Shown here: positions 25,508 through 34,694 of the stretch, piece after piece
Layout: each line of letters begins with the position of its first letter
Numbering within the stretch: the first letter of the stretch is position 1
Assembly (NCBI RefSeq): GCF_004924335.1
Contig: NZ_CP024633.1
Coordinates: 186,001 to 250,000 of the forward strand
DNA from: Mycobacteroides salmoniphilum
GTDB lineage: Bacteria > Actinomycetota > Actinomycetes > Mycobacteriales > Mycobacteriaceae
Direction: 5' to 3'
Length of the DNA stretch: 64,000 bases
Notes under the pieces: model-generated
Databases searched by the model: none
The model's input: only the letters and a program-made list of their open reading frames with translations
What the model was told of the DNA's origin: nothing
Translations under genes and position numbers: made by a program

Positions 25508-25552
25508 GAGTTCATCATTTGCTACATGAGCGCTGATTGCAAGCGCCCGGGC

Positions 25553-25597
25553 TCGGCTTTTCGCGGAAAGGGCCGCGTGGATACCGCGAAAAGCCGA
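25553..25597. terminator. Perfect 14-bp hairpin, likely terminator of the reductase operon
   Basis: TCGGCTTTTCGCGG (25553-25566) and CCGCGAAAAGCCGA (25584-25597) are exact reverse complements with a 17-nt loop. It lies between the end of the minus-strand operon finishing at 25611 and the start of the LapA-like gene. There is no T-tract, as is usual for mycobacterial terminators. Confidence 0.6.
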
Positions 25598-25610
25598 TGC
25601 TCGGCGCAGG

Positions 25611-26693
25611 TCAGGCGCGGATAGTGCCTTGGCCCGCGATCAGGGGCAGATCTAGTGGTGTCAGGAAGCCCGGTTTAGCGTCGATAACCGCTGGTATCGC
25701 GTTGATGGCGCGCATCCCGGTGGCAAGGCAGCCGCCGATCGCGCCGTCGCCGGTGCGTTCGTCACGGAATACGGTCTCCTGGGTGATGTTCGGACTGCCC
25801 TTGATCTCGATGCGGTAGGCGTCGTTGTCGACCGACTGCGCCCGCGGCCAATGCGGCGCGGTGGCGTTGGTGATCCGGTTGACGTGCTCAATGACGATTT
25901 TCGGCTTCCCGCCCACCCAGCCGCGGATCTCGAATCGCACCGCAGCGCAATGCCCCGCCTCGATGGTGCCGGTGTTGGGCTCGGCGCCGTAGGCGATCGC
26001 GGTTGGGGTGGCCCACTTTTCGTAGACGGTGTCAATCTTGTCAAGTTTCACCCCGACGGCGTCGGCGATCATCGGAATGGTGTGGCCCCAGGCCAGGATC
26101 AGCACCTCGGGAATCTCCAGCACGGCGGGTTGGTCCATGGGTGCGCCCAGTCCCATCGGCATGCTGAAATCACCGTTGTAGTACTGGTAGTCCAGAAGCT
26201 CTTGTACCAGTACCGAATCCACCCGTCCGCCCACGCCGAGCAGGGTCAGCGGGAACAGATCATTCGCGAAGCCGGGGTCGATGCCAGTGGTGAAACAGGA
26301 GGTCTGACCGTCCTCGCAGGCCTGCGTGATATCGGTCAGCATCTCGGGCGGGCACACCTGCGGGTACACCCACGGTGTCATCGCGGTGGAGACGATGTTG
26401 TGCCCACCGCGTAGCGCCCGGGACATGTTGTCGATGTTCTCCAGTGCGTACTGCGCCGTTGGCCCGAAGTATGCGACGGTGCCCTCGGTGCCCAATGCGG
26501 CGTCGATATCGGTGGTAGCCGCGAGTCCGATCGGGTGACTGCCGACCAGGGTCCCCACGTCCACGCCGTCCTTGGCGGGATCGTGTACCAGGACGGCGGC
26601 CAGCTCGAATACCGGATGGTCCAACAGCTCGCGGATCACCAGCTTGCCGACAACCCCTGTGCCCCAAACGATGACGGGATACTTATCACTCAT
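25611..26693 (-). CDS. Dihydrodipicolinate-reductase-like oxidoreductase (Rv0926c-like)
   Basis: A 360-residue protein with an N-terminal NAD(P)-binding Rossmann motif YPVIVWGTGVVGKLVIREL and a C-terminal domain typical of the DapB-like/2,4-diaminopentanoate dehydrogenase-like group (STAMTPWVYP, TGIDPGFANDLFP). Substrate unknown. The adjoining SDR gene overlaps by 4 bp at 26690-26693 and the pair parallels Rv0926c-Rv0927c, so the two oxidoreductases probably act on one pathway. Confidence 0.85.
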   Translation of the reverse strand: MSDKYPVIVWGTGVVGKLVIRELLDHPVFELAAVLVHDPAKDGVDVGTLVGSHPIGLAATTDIDAALGTEGTVAYFGPTAQYALENIDNMSRALRGGHNIVSTAMTPWVYPQVCPPEMLTDITQACEDGQTSCFTTGIDPGFANDLFPLTLLGVGGRVDSVLVQELLDYQYYNGDFSMPMGLGAPMDQPAVLEIPEVLILAWGHTIPMIADAVGVKLDKIDTVYEKWATPTAIAYGAEPNTGTIEAGHCAAVRFEIRGWVGGKPKIVIEHVNRITNATAPHWPRAQSVDNDAYRIEIKGSPNITQETVFRDERTGDGAIGGCLATGMRAINAIPAVIDAKPGFLTPLDLPLIAGQGTIRA

Positions 26694-27472
26694 GCGAAGA
26701 ACTCTCCTGCGTTGACGAATAGGGTCTGCCCGGTCACCATGCGTGCCCGATCAGATGCGAAGAACACCACCGCGTCCGCGACGTCTTCATCGGCGGGCAT
26801 CTCGCCCAGGGGGAATTTGGCCGTCAGTTCCGCCAGCACCTCCGCTTCGGTGATGCCGCGCTGCTGGGCGACCAGACCGATGTACAGCTGGATGGGTGGC
26901 CCGTACATCCATGTCGGCACCACCATGTTGAGCCGGATCTTGTGCGGCCCCAGCTCCTTCGCCAGCTGATACATGGCGTTCTGCAGGGCTCCCTTGGACG
27001 TCGCATATGCGGCCTGGGGCAGCTGTGGATGGAACGCCGATTGTGAACCGATGAAGACCACCGACCCGCCGTTCTTCTTCAGTTCCGGTACGGCCACCTG
27101 AACGAGTTGGAGCGTGCCGACGACGTTCGTGCTGAGCATCGCTTGCCACTGCGCCAGATCCGCGCCCTCGATACCGCCGAACACGTCCTCCTTGGCCGCA
27201 ACGTTCACCAGTGCGTCCACCGCGCTGAACCTCTCGACGGCGGTGTCGATGAGGCCCTGGCACGCTTGTGCGTCGTTGATGTCGGTGACCGCCCAGGCGG
27301 CGGTGCCTCCGGTGTCGTCGAGTTCGGCCGCGAGGCTCGTAAGGTTTTCCCGGGTCCGCGCGCCGAGCACCACATTCGCGCCGTCCTGGTGCGCCTTGAG
27401 CGCGACCTCCCGGCCCAACCCGGTGCCCACGCCGGATATCACCACCGTTTTTCCGGAAAGAAGTCCTGTCAT
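26690..27472 (-). CDS. Short-chain dehydrogenase/reductase (Rv0927c-like)
   Basis: A 260-residue classical SDR: cofactor motif VVISGVGTGLGREVALKA (T-G-x-x-x-G-x-G variant with SGVGTGLG), catalytic Ser in VFIGSQSAFHP and Y-x-x-x-K in AYATSKGALQNAM. NAD(H) or NADP(H)-dependent oxidation or reduction of an unknown alcohol or ketone. First gene of the operon with the Rv0926c-like gene; divergent from a TetR gene 71 bp away. Confidence 0.9.
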   Translation of the reverse strand: MTGLLSGKTVVISGVGTGLGREVALKAHQDGANVVLGARTRENLTSLAAELDDTGGTAAWAVTDINDAQACQGLIDTAVERFSAVDALVNVAAKEDVFGGIEGADLAQWQAMLSTNVVGTLQLVQVAVPELKKNGGSVVFIGSQSAFHPQLPQAAYATSKGALQNAMYQLAKELGPHKIRLNMVVPTWMYGPPIQLYIGLVAQQRGITEAEVLAELTAKFPLGEMPADEDVADAVVFFASDRARMVTGQTLFVNAGEFFA

Positions 27473-27517
27473 CGGCTGCCCTTCTGTCTGTGACCCACGC
27501 CACCAACCTTCTTAATA

Positions 27518-27534
27518 CGTAACATGGTGTACCG
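27518..27534. promoter_or_regulatory. Imperfect palindrome CGTAACA-TGG-TGTACCG, candidate TetR site
   Basis: Two 7-bp arms matching at five of seven positions around a 3-bp spacer, in the 71-bp gap between the SDR operon and the divergent TetR gene, 10 bp before the TetR start. The position is right for dual control. Confidence 0.4.
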
Positions 27535-27543
27535 TTATTTGCA

Positions 27544-28164
27544 ATGACTACTGACGAGTTACCCGTGGGCAGGGGTCGCCGCCGCAGTTCCGATATCGAC
27601 ACCAAGGCGCTTGCTGCCGCGCGTGAGCTCCTGGTGGAGCAGGGGTGGGACGCCACCACCATGGTTGCGATCGCCGAGCGGGCCGGTGTAGGCAAGCCCG
27701 CGCTGTACCGCCGCTGGCCCTCGCGCGCGCACCTGGTGTTCGAGGCGGTTTTCGGTTGGACCGCGCCGACCCGGGAGATGAGTGCCGCCGCGGGAGTTGG
27801 CGACTGGGTCCGGGAATCCTGCTCGTACACAGCCGAACTCTTCGAACGGCCGGATGTCATCGCGGCCGCCCCCGCCCTTCTCGGCCAGATGCGGACCGAT
27901 CCCGAATTGGGGCAGGCTCTGTGGGCGAGCTTCGGTGAGACGGGTGCCGAACTCCTGTCGCAGGTGATGCGCGCTCAGCGCCCGGAGATCGGGCAGCACG
28001 AGGCGCGCGACCGGGCCAACGCCACCATGTTGATGATCATCGGAGCGAATGTCCTCGCTCGTCAGTTGCTTCCCGATGAGCAGGCGGAGGCGGTTATCAA
28101 ATATTTGCCAGAGCTTCTGGCAGGGCCGGGTGGAAGTCCCGAAACCGCGGACCCTACTGGTTAG
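27544..28164 (+). CDS. TetR family transcriptional regulator
   Basis: A 206-residue repressor. HTH: LAAARELLVEQGWDATTMVAIAERAGVGKPALYRRWPSRAHLVFEA is read in short pieces: ATTMVAIAERAGVGK then PALYRRWPSRAHLVFEAVF, the standard TetR recognition helix with YRRW. The C-terminal ligand domain is of the TetR_C_16-like type. ATG at 27544. Likely controls the divergent SDR/reductase operon. Confidence 0.9.
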   Translation: MTTDELPVGRGRRRSSDIDTKALAAARELLVEQGWDATTMVAIAERAGVGKPALYRRWPSRAHLVFEAVFGWTAPTREMSAAAGVGDWVRESCSYTAELFERPDVIAAAPALLGQMRTDPELGQALWASFGETGAELLSQVMRAQRPEIGQHEARDRANATMLMIIGANVLARQLLPDEQAEAVIKYLPELLAGPGGSPETADPTG

Positions 28165-28227
28165 CCACCGGAATCTTCCTGACGGTAAAGCCGGGCGAGG
28201 TGACGGTTGCCCGGTTACTGTCGGAGG

Positions 28228-29160
28228 ATGCGCAGGGCCGCACGACTCCTCGCCGCCGTCATCGCCGCGGTTGTCTTCAGTGGTTGCGGCAGCGCCAATC
28301 CCCTGGGCGGAGGACCGCTTTCGGGCGATCTCAATACGCTGATCGTCGGCTCGGCCGACTTCCCCGAATCGAAGATCGTGGCCGAGCTGTATGCACAGAT
28401 ATTGCAGACCAACGGCTTTCACATCACCAAACAGCTGGGCATCGGTAGCCGCGAGACATACATCCCGGCGGTCAAGGACCATTCGATCGACCTCATCGCC
28501 GATTACACCGGAAATCTGCTGCGCTACTTCGATCCGGATGCCACCGCCACCAAGCCCGACGACGTCGAGCTGGCGTTGCTGCGCACGCTCGACGGCGATC
28601 TGGACATGCTGTCTCCCTCGCCGGCCTCGGACGCGGACACACTGTGTGTCACTCGGGCCACCGCCGACGCCTGGAATCTGCACTCCATCGCCGATCTTGC
28701 GGCGCACTCAGAGGAGGTAAAGGTCGGTGCGCCCTCGGAGTTCCTGCACCGCAGTGTCGGCCTGGCCGGACTCAAGGCGAACTACGGCCTGGACATCCCG
28801 GAGTCGCGCTTCGTGGCCATCAGCGATGGTGGAGGACCGGCGACGGTCAGGGCGCTAGTGGACGGAACGATCACCGCGGCCAACATATTCAGCACCTCGC
28901 CGGCCATCGCCGAGCATGATCTGGTGGTGTTGGACGATCCGAAATTCACGTTTCCGGCCGGCAATCTGGTGCCGTTGGTCAACGCGCAGAAGAAATCTGA
29001 GAAGTTGAAGAAGGTGCTCGACGCACTCTCCGCACGGTTGACCACCGGGGATCTCATCGCGCTCAACGCCGCGGTGTCCGGCAACAGCGGTGTCGACCCC
29101 AAGGAGGCTGCGCAGAAGTGGTTGACGGACAAGGGTTTCGACAAACCGATGGGGAACTGA
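28228..29160 (+). CDS. proX: Osmoprotectant ABC transporter substrate-binding lipoprotein
   Basis: A 310-residue OpuAC-type binding protein for glycine betaine, choline or related solutes. Signal peptide MRRAARLLAAVIAAVVFSGC with lipobox FSGC, then LIVGSADFPESKIVAELYAQIL and DLIADYTGNLLRYF, which are typical ProX/OpuBC segments. The ATG at 28228 has a TACTGT -10 box (28216-28221) six bases upstream, so it is probably leaderless; an in-frame TTG at 28207 is an alternative. First gene of proXVWZ, as in Rv3759c-Rv3756c. Confidence 0.92.
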   Translation: MRRAARLLAAVIAAVVFSGCGSANPLGGGPLSGDLNTLIVGSADFPESKIVAELYAQILQTNGFHITKQLGIGSRETYIPAVKDHSIDLIADYTGNLLRYFDPDATATKPDDVELALLRTLDGDLDMLSPSPASDADTLCVTRATADAWNLHSIADLAAHSEEVKVGAPSEFLHRSVGLAGLKANYGLDIPESRFVAISDGGGPATVRALVDGTITAANIFSTSPAIAEHDLVVLDDPKFTFPAGNLVPLVNAQKKSEKLKKVLDALSARLTTGDLIALNAAVSGNSGVDPKEAAQKWLTDKGFDKPMGN

Positions 29161-29164
29161 TCGC

Positions 29165-30271
29165 GTGATCACCTTCGAAAATGTCACCAAGAAGTACCCC
29201 GACGGGACGACCGCGGTCGACGATCTCACCATGCACGTCGACAAGGGTTCATTCACGGTGTTCGTGGGGCCATCCGGATGCGGCAAGACCACCTCGATGC
29301 GGATGATCAACAGGATGACCGACCTCACTTCGGGTGTTCTCATCGTCGACGGAGCCGACGTCAGGACGGTGGATCCGGTCAAACTGCGGCTGGGTATCGG
29401 GTACGTCATCCAGAACGCGGGCTTGATGCCGCATCAGCGTGTGGTCGACAACGTGGCGACAGTGCCGGTGTTGCGCGGTGAATCCCGGCGTGCCGCACGC
29501 AAGGCCGCGCTCGACGTTTTGGAACGGGTGGGGCTCGATCCAAAACTGGCCAGCCGGTACCCGGCGCAGCTCTCGGGAGGCCAGCAACAACGTGTCGGAG
29601 TGGCGCGTGCACTTGCTGCCGACCCGCCGATCCTGCTGATGGACGAACCCTTCAGTGCCGTCGACCCGAATGTGCGTGATGACCTGCAGGCCGAGATGCA
29701 GCGCCTCCAGGCCGAGCTCAATAAGACCATCGTCTTTGTCACACACGATATCGACGAGGCCGTCAAGCTTGGAGACAAGGTGGCAGTCTTCGGCCCCGGC
29801 GGGGTACTGCAGCAGTATGACGAGCCTGAGCGGGTGTTATCCAACCCGGCAAGCGATTTCGTTGCCGGGTTCATCGGCCGTGATCGGGGCTATCGGAGCC
29901 TGCAGTTCCGTGAGGCGGGGGAGCTGCCGCTGTACGAGATCAGGCAGATCTTTGAAACAGAGGTCCGTGACCTCATCATCGCCCCGCGTAGCTGGGTGCT
30001 GGTCTGCAATCCCGATGGCACGCCATTCGGCTGGATGGACGATGCCGGGGCGGAGGTCTACCGGTCGGGAAAATCTTTATACGACAGTGTGATAGCGGGA
30101 GGATCATTGTTCGGTCCGGACGGGACACTGCGGCAGGCCCTCGATGCCGCGCTGTCCTCACCGTCGGGACTGGGCGTGGCCACCGACGAGGACGGCCGCG
30201 TACGCGGCGGTGTTCGTGGGGACGATGTTCTCATCGCGCTGGATCGGCAACGCCGTACCGGGCAGCGGTGA
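29165..30271 (+). CDS. proV: Osmoprotectant ABC transporter ATP-binding protein
   Basis: A 368-residue ABC ATPase starting at GTG 29165, four bases after proX. Walker A GPSGCGKTTSMRMI, Q-loop VIQNAGLMPHQRV, signature LSGGQQQRVGVARAL, Walker B ILLMDEPFSAVDP and H-loop VFVTHDIDEAVK. The C-terminal third, after SDFVAGFIGRDRG, is a regulatory extension like the CBS region of OpuA/ProV but degenerate. Powers uptake with ProW and ProZ. Confidence 0.94.
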   Translation: MITFENVTKKYPDGTTAVDDLTMHVDKGSFTVFVGPSGCGKTTSMRMINRMTDLTSGVLIVDGADVRTVDPVKLRLGIGYVIQNAGLMPHQRVVDNVATVPVLRGESRRAARKAALDVLERVGLDPKLASRYPAQLSGGQQQRVGVARALAADPPILLMDEPFSAVDPNVRDDLQAEMQRLQAELNKTIVFVTHDIDEAVKLGDKVAVFGPGGVLQQYDEPERVLSNPASDFVAGFIGRDRGYRSLQFREAGELPLYEIRQIFETEVRDLIIAPRSWVLVCNPDGTPFGWMDDAGAEVYRSGKSLYDSVIAGGSLFGPDGTLRQALDAALSSPSGLGVATDEDGRVRGGVRGDDVLIALDRQRRTGQR

Positions 30272-30272
30272 G

Positions 30273-30926
30273 ATGCGGTATCTCTTCACCCATCTCGGCG
30301 ACGCCTGGCAGCTCTCGCTGATCCACATGCGGCTGTCGCTGGTGCCCATCCTCATCGGGTTGGCCATCGCGATTCCTTGTGGCGCACTGATTCACCGGCA
30401 CCGGACCATGCGGCGGGTCACCACGGTGATCGCCAGCATCGTGTTCACCATCCCGTCGCTGGCGTTGTTCGTGGCATTACCCCTCATCATTCCCACCCGG
30501 ATACTTGACGAGGCGAATGTGATGGTGGCGCTGACGCTGTATACCACCGCGCTGCTGATCCGTGCCGTACCCGAGGCGCTCGACGCCATTGCCCCGCAGG
30601 TGCGTGACGCGGCCACCGCGGTGGGGTATCGCCCATTGGCCCGCCTGGTCAGGGTCGAGCTGCCACTGTCCATACCGGTGCTGGTGGCAGGTTTGAGAGT
30701 CGTTGCCGTCACCAATATTTCGATGGTTTCGGTGGGCTCGGTGATCGGTATCGGCGGCCTGGGCACCTGGTTCACCGAGGGCTACCAGGCGAACAAGAGC
30801 AGTCAGATCGTCGCCGGGATCATCGCGATCTTTCTGCTGGCCGTCGTCGTGGATTCACTCCTGGTGGTTCTCGGTCGTGCTGCGACGCCGTGGACGAGAG
30901 CGACGAAAGCTGTTGGTGCAGTGTGA
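30273..30926 (+). CDS. proW: Osmoprotectant ABC transporter permease
   Basis: A 217-residue inner-membrane permease with about six helices and the permease-ATPase coupling loop VRDAATAVGYRPLARLVRVELPLSIPV (EAA motif). The ATG at 30273 follows the proV stop after one base. An upstream in-frame extension is ignored because it would overlap the conserved end of proV. Confidence 0.92.
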   Translation: MRYLFTHLGDAWQLSLIHMRLSLVPILIGLAIAIPCGALIHRHRTMRRVTTVIASIVFTIPSLALFVALPLIIPTRILDEANVMVALTLYTTALLIRAVPEALDAIAPQVRDAATAVGYRPLARLVRVELPLSIPVLVAGLRVVAVTNISMVSVGSVIGIGGLGTWFTEGYQANKSSQIVAGIIAIFLLAVVVDSLLVVLGRAATPWTRATKAVGAV

Positions 30927-31681
30927 ATTTTCTCTCCGATGCGCTCGGCTACATATTCACCGCGTCCCATTGGACGGGCAACAGCGGGCTGGGCATGCGG
31001 ATTGGTGAGCACCTGCAGTACACCGCGATCGCCCTGCTGGCCGCGGTCGTCATCGCGGTGCCGATAGGTCTGATCATCGGGCACACCGGTCGCGGTACGT
31101 TTCTGGTAGTCAGCGCGGTGAATGCGCTGCGTGCGCTGCCGACACTGGGTGTGCTGCTGTTGGGTGTGCTGCTGTGGGGCCTGGGTCTGGTTCCGCCGAC
31201 CGTCGCGTTGCTGCTGCTGGGGGTGCCTCCCCTGCTGGCGGGAACCTACTCCGGGATCGCGAATGTGGACCGCACGGTGGTGGAGGCGGCACGGGCCATG
31301 GGGATGACAGAGCGCCAGGTGCTGTTCGGTGTCGAGGTACCCAACGCATTACCGCTCATCCTGTCGGGCCTGCGGACCGCGACCCTGCAGATCGTCGCGA
31401 CCGCGACCGTCGCCGCCTACGCCAGCCTCGGCGGACTCGGCCGATACCTCATCGACGGCATCAAGGTCCGGCAGTTCCACCTGGCGTTGGTCGGTGCCCT
31501 CTTGGTGACCGCGCTGGCCCTACTGCTGGATGCGGTCCTTGCCTTCGCGGTGTGGCTGTCGGCCCCGGGTACTGGACGGCTGCGGCCGGCTCCGCGTGAG
31601 CTCACCGACGGCTCAGGGGCGGGGGACACGGGCGTAGAGAGGCAGGTCGAATCACGTCGGCACACCGCGGCACAACCCTGA
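30923..31681 (+). CDS. proZ: Osmoprotectant ABC transporter permease
   Basis: A 252-residue permease, GTG start overlapping the proW stop as GTGA (30923-30926). Membrane helices include IALLAAVVIAVPIGLIIGH and TLGVLLLGVLLWGLGLVPP; coupling loop VEAARAMGMTERQVLFGVEVPNALPLI. Ends with a charged tail. Last gene of proXVWZ. The 31682-31725 gap holds no gene start. Confidence 0.92.
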   Translation: MNFLSDALGYIFTASHWTGNSGLGMRIGEHLQYTAIALLAAVVIAVPIGLIIGHTGRGTFLVVSAVNALRALPTLGVLLLGVLLWGLGLVPPTVALLLLGVPPLLAGTYSGIANVDRTVVEAARAMGMTERQVLFGVEVPNALPLILSGLRTATLQIVATATVAAYASLGGLGRYLIDGIKVRQFHLALVGALLVTALALLLDAVLAFAVWLSAPGTGRLRPAPRELTDGSGAGDTGVERQVESRRHTAAQP

Positions 31682-31725
31682 TGGCCCGCTGAAGGCCACC
31701 TCGCCCGACCGCAACGCATCTGACC

Positions 31726-31974
31726 ATGCGCGTCACCGTGCAGCGGCGGATGCTGACGATCGACAGGTTCGCCACCGCGCCGGAGTTCCACGACTTCTTC
31801 AAGGCCTGTTGCGGGCCGACGATCGCCGTCTACGCGGCAATCGCGGCTGACGCGGGCAAGACCGCCGCACTCGACGACGCGCTTGTCGAGCTGGCACGAC
31901 GACACGATCGTGGCGACGGACGACTGGTGATGGACTGGGAGTGCCTGCTCTACGTCGCGCACAAGCGGGGGTGA
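31726..31974 (+). pseudogene. C-terminal remnant of a SAM methyltransferase
   Basis: An open frame of 82 codons. Its product (FATAPEFHDFFKACCGPTIAVYAAIAA, ALDDALVELARRHDRG, MDWECLLYVAHKRG) looks like the last ~80 residues of a class I methyltransferase, including the usual final strand, but there is no SAM-binding motif and no upstream sequence that could supply it. The ATG has no ribosome site. I take it as a decayed gene between proZ and the Rv3755c-like gene. Confidence 0.55.
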
Positions 31975-32031
31975 TCGGAGGCGGAAAGGGCTCACGAGGG
32001 CTCAATTTGCGCGGTCGCCTACGGTAGACGG

Positions 32032-32622
32032 GTGAGTAACCCCAGTCAGACCGACGCGGCGACCGGTCCTGCCGTGCTGACCTGGCGCGCCCATGACGCG
32101 TCGCGGATGGAATCCACCCGGGTCCAACTATCGGGCCGGCGTATCCGTGCGCATGGCCGTTTTGTGGCCGGCGCGTCCGACGCGCACCCCGCTTTCAGCG
32201 CCTCCTATGACTTGGTGACCGACGAGACGGGCTCCACGAATCGGTTGTCCCTGTCGACCACCGTTGCCGAAAGGGAACGACAGCTGTCGATCGCCCGGGA
32301 CGAAGAGGGCATGTGGACCGTGCAGAACCACGAGGGCGCGACGCGCTCCGCGTTCGACGGGGCGCTGGACGTCGATGTGGTGTTCAGCCCCTTCTTCAAC
32401 GCACTTCCGATCCGTCGGACCGGCCTCTACCAGCAGGAAGGCAGCGCGGTGCTGCCCGTTGTCTACGTGACCCTGCCGGATTTGGTCGTCAGCCCCGCCA
32501 CCATTAGCTACCGCAACGACGGCAAGGGCATCAAGGTGGTCTCGCCGGTCGCCGACACCACCGTCACCGTCGATGACGAGGGATTCCTGCTGGAATACCC
32601 GGGTCTGGCTCTCCGGATCTAG
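32032..32622 (+). CDS. Putative glycolipid-binding protein (DUF1089, Rv3755c-like)
   Basis: A 196-residue protein that matches the putative glycolipid-binding family: [15 protein letters not shown] at the start, [35 protein letters not shown] and a C-terminal beta-sheet. A GTG start at 32032 with TACGGT (32020-32025) six bases upstream suggests a leaderless transcript. In M. tuberculosis Rv3755c lies in the same place between proZ and tyrA. Its end overlaps tyrA by 4 bp, tail to tail. Confidence 0.85.
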   Translation: MSNPSQTDAATGPAVLTWRAHDASRMESTRVQLSGRRIRAHGRFVAGASDAHPAFSASYDLVTDETGSTNRLSLSTTVAERERQLSIARDEEGMWTVQNHEGATRSAFDGALDVDVVFSPFFNALPIRRTGLYQQEGSAVLPVVYVTLPDLVVSPATISYRNDGKGIKVVSPVADTTVTVDDEGFLLEYPGLALRI

Positions 32623-33578
32623 GGCACGGTCCGCAGCACGCCGCCCTGCCGCCCTGCCTCGGCCAGCTGCTCGCGCCAGGCAGAGTCTTCCCGGCTGATA
32701 CCGGTGATGTCGAACCGTTCGTGTGCCTCGTACCGCTGCCGCGCGGCGTGACCGGCCTCTACCAGCAGCTCTACCGAGCTCTCGGCGTTCAGGGTGTTCC
32801 ACGTCGCCGCGAGCAGCGCCATGGCCTCTTCGAGGGCCGGCAGCACGCCATGCGGATTGGATTCGCACATGGCGCGCACCAGCGACGGATCGGTGGCGGC
32901 CACCCGGGTGCCGTCCCGGAACGATCCGGCGGCCAGGGAGTACGCCAGCGGGATCCCGTCGGCGGTGACGGCCAGGGCCTCGGCGAGCAGATGCGGCAGG
33001 TGCGAGATGGCGGCGGCGGCGGCGTCGTGCTCGTCCGAGCGTGCCGGGACCACGACGGATCCGCAGTCCAGCGCCAGCCGTGTTACCTGTGCGAACACCT
33101 GCGGATCAACGTCGTCGTCGACGCTGACCACCCAGGTCGCGTCGCGGAAAAGCTTGGCGTCCCCGGCGCTCCATCCCGATTCCGTTGTCCCTGCCATGGG
33201 ATGGCCGCCGACAAATCGTTGCGCCAGTCCGTGCTCGAATACCTGTTGCAGGACAGCTGATTTCACGCTGGTTACGTCGGTAAGCGGGCATTCGGGGGCC
33301 AGCTCGGCGATGCGCGTGAGGAGTGCGGGTAAGGCTGGGACCGGTACCGCGAGCACGATGAGAGCCTGGGCGTTACGCGCCCGCCGCAATGCCAGATCCA
33401 GATCGGCGGTGGCATCGAAACCTGCCGCCCGTGCAGCGTCTGCGCCCTCCGTGGAACGGTTGTACCCCCAGACGTGCCGCCCTGCGGCGGTGGCCGCGCG
33501 GACCAGGGAGCCGCCGATGAGCCCGAGGCCAAGTACGCAGATCGGGGGGTGTTGGTGGTCGTGTTCGGCGGCGTTCAT
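32619..33578 (-). CDS. tyrA: Prephenate dehydrogenase
   Basis: A 319-residue NAD-dependent enzyme of tyrosine biosynthesis. Cofactor motif [25 protein letters not shown]-type loop, [16 protein letters not shown], and the catalytic histidine region [18 protein letters not shown] (GHPMAG-E/T). It oxidatively decarboxylates prephenate to 4-hydroxyphenylpyruvate, which HisC2-like aminotransferases can aminate. Orthologue of Rv3754; ATG at 33578. Confidence 0.94.
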   Translation of the reverse strand: MNAAEHDHQHPPICVLGLGLIGGSLVRAATAAGRHVWGYNRSTEGADAARAAGFDATADLDLALRRARNAQALIVLAVPVPALPALLTRIAELAPECPLTDVTSVKSAVLQQVFEHGLAQRFVGGHPMAGTTESGWSAGDAKLFRDATWVVSVDDDVDPQVFAQVTRLALDCGSVVVPARSDEHDAAAAAISHLPHLLAEALAVTADGIPLAYSLAAGSFRDGTRVAATDPSLVRAMCESNPHGVLPALEEAMALLAATWNTLNAESSVELLVEAGHAARQRYEAHERFDITGISREDSAWREQLAEAGRQGGVLRTVP

Positions 33579-33649
33579 TCCATCAGGTTGGCATACGTGA
33601 CCAACTTGTTTGTGGTCACAACACGGGGTGGGGCACTAGCGTATTGCCC

Positions 33650-34180
33650 ATGGACGCACAACGTGCCAAGGCCGCAGGGCCCAGCGCCGAAAGCCTGGAG
33701 GGCTTCGGCGTGGCCGTCGTTCGTGAAGAGGGTCGCTGGCGGGTGACGTCGTTGAAGGCTGAAGCGCTCACCGATTTGGCGGCAGCCGAAACCGAGCTAC
33801 GCGAATTGCGTAGCGCTGGTGCTGTGTTCGGCCTGCTGGATGTGGACGAGGAGTTCTTCATCATTATCCGCCCGGCGCCCTCGGGGACGCATCTGCTGCT
33901 TTCCGATGCCACGGCGGCCATCGACTATGACATCGCTGCCGAGGTGTTAGAGCGGCTGAATATTCCTGTCCCGGAGCTCGATTCCGATGAGCTTGACGAG
34001 GTCGATCCGTGGGAGGAAGGCGATCTGGGCCTGCTCTCCGATATCGGGCTGCCCGAGCCGGTGCTCAGTGTGATCCTCAGTGAGACTGATCTCTATCCCG
34101 ATGAGCAACTCGGGATGATCGCGGCGCGCATGGGCTTCGCCGACGAGTTCGGTGCGGTGCTCGACAAGCTGGATCGGTGA
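33650..34180 (+). CDS. tRNA adenosine deaminase-associated protein (Rv3753c-like)
   Basis: A 176-residue acidic protein always found next to tadA in actinobacteria. It starts MDAQRAKAAGPSAESLEGFG, has the TELRELRSAGAVFGLLDVDEEFF core, an acidic stretch (LDSDELDEVDPWEEGDLG) and a C-terminal helix. A TAGCGT box (33637-33642) seven bases before the ATG suggests leaderless expression. Its stop overlaps the tadA start (GTGA), so the two are translationally coupled. Function unknown. Confidence 0.88.
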   Translation: MDAQRAKAAGPSAESLEGFGVAVVREEGRWRVTSLKAEALTDLAAAETELRELRSAGAVFGLLDVDEEFFIIIRPAPSGTHLLLSDATAAIDYDIAAEVLERLNIPVPELDSDELDEVDPWEEGDLGLLSDIGLPEPVLSVILSETDLYPDEQLGMIAARMGFADEFGAVLDKLDR

Positions 34181-34635
34181 CGTTTCCGGACGATGAGGCG
34201 CTGATTCGCGCGGCGCTGGTGGCCGCCGGGGAGGCCGGTGCCGACGATGTGCCGATCGGTGCGGTGATCTACGCCGCAGACGGTACAGAGCTGGCCCGCG
34301 CCGCCAATGCTCGTGAACGCCTTGGTGATCCGACGGCGCATGCCGAGGTTCTCGTGTTGCGCGAGGCCGCCGCGAAGCATGGCGACGGCTGGCGGCTGGA
34401 GGGGGCGACGCTGGCGGTGACCGTCGAGCCGTGCACCATGTGCGCCGGTGCGTTGGTGCTTGCGCGGGTTAGCCGGGTGGTGTTCGGGGCCTGGGAGCCC
34501 AAGACCGGGGCCGTGGGATCGCTATGGGATGTGGTGCGGGACCGTCGGCAGGCTCACCGCCCGGAGGTGCGCGGCGGCGTGCTCGCCGACGAGTGCGCGG
34601 CCCTGCTTGAGAGCTTTTTCGCAGCGAAAAGGTAG
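34177..34635 (+). CDS. tadA: tRNA-specific adenosine deaminase
   Basis: A 152-residue zinc deaminase that converts A34 to inosine in tRNA-Arg(ACG), whose gene is at 14456. Catalytic motifs: TAHAEVLVLREAA (H and E) and VEPCTMCAGALVLARVSRVVFG (two zinc cysteines). GTG start inside the previous gene's stop. Orthologue of Rv3752c. Confidence 0.93.
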   Translation: MTFPDDEALIRAALVAAGEAGADDVPIGAVIYAADGTELARAANARERLGDPTAHAEVLVLREAAAKHGDGWRLEGATLAVTVEPCTMCAGALVLARVSRVVFGAWEPKTGAVGSLWDVVRDRRQAHRPEVRGGVLADECAALLESFFAAKR

Positions 34636-34637
34636 GT

Positions 34638-34682
34638 GGCCCGCCCGGCGCTGATGAGTCGGGGTCGCACGCCGGACGGGCC
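34638..34682. terminator. Hairpin between convergent tadA and the secreted-protein gene
   Basis: GGCCCGCCCGGCG (34638-34650) pairs with CGCCGGACGGGCC (34670-34682) with a single mismatch. It starts 3 bp after the tadA stop and ends 12 bp before the end of the opposing gene, suiting a bidirectional terminator. Confidence 0.6.
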
Positions 34683-34694
34683 GATTCGGGAGGT

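Noticed and set aside
28140..28227. Riboswitch ahead of the osmoprotectant transporter
   Set aside because: Only ~60 bp separate the TetR stop from the start, and the -10 box sits right before the ATG, leaving no leader.
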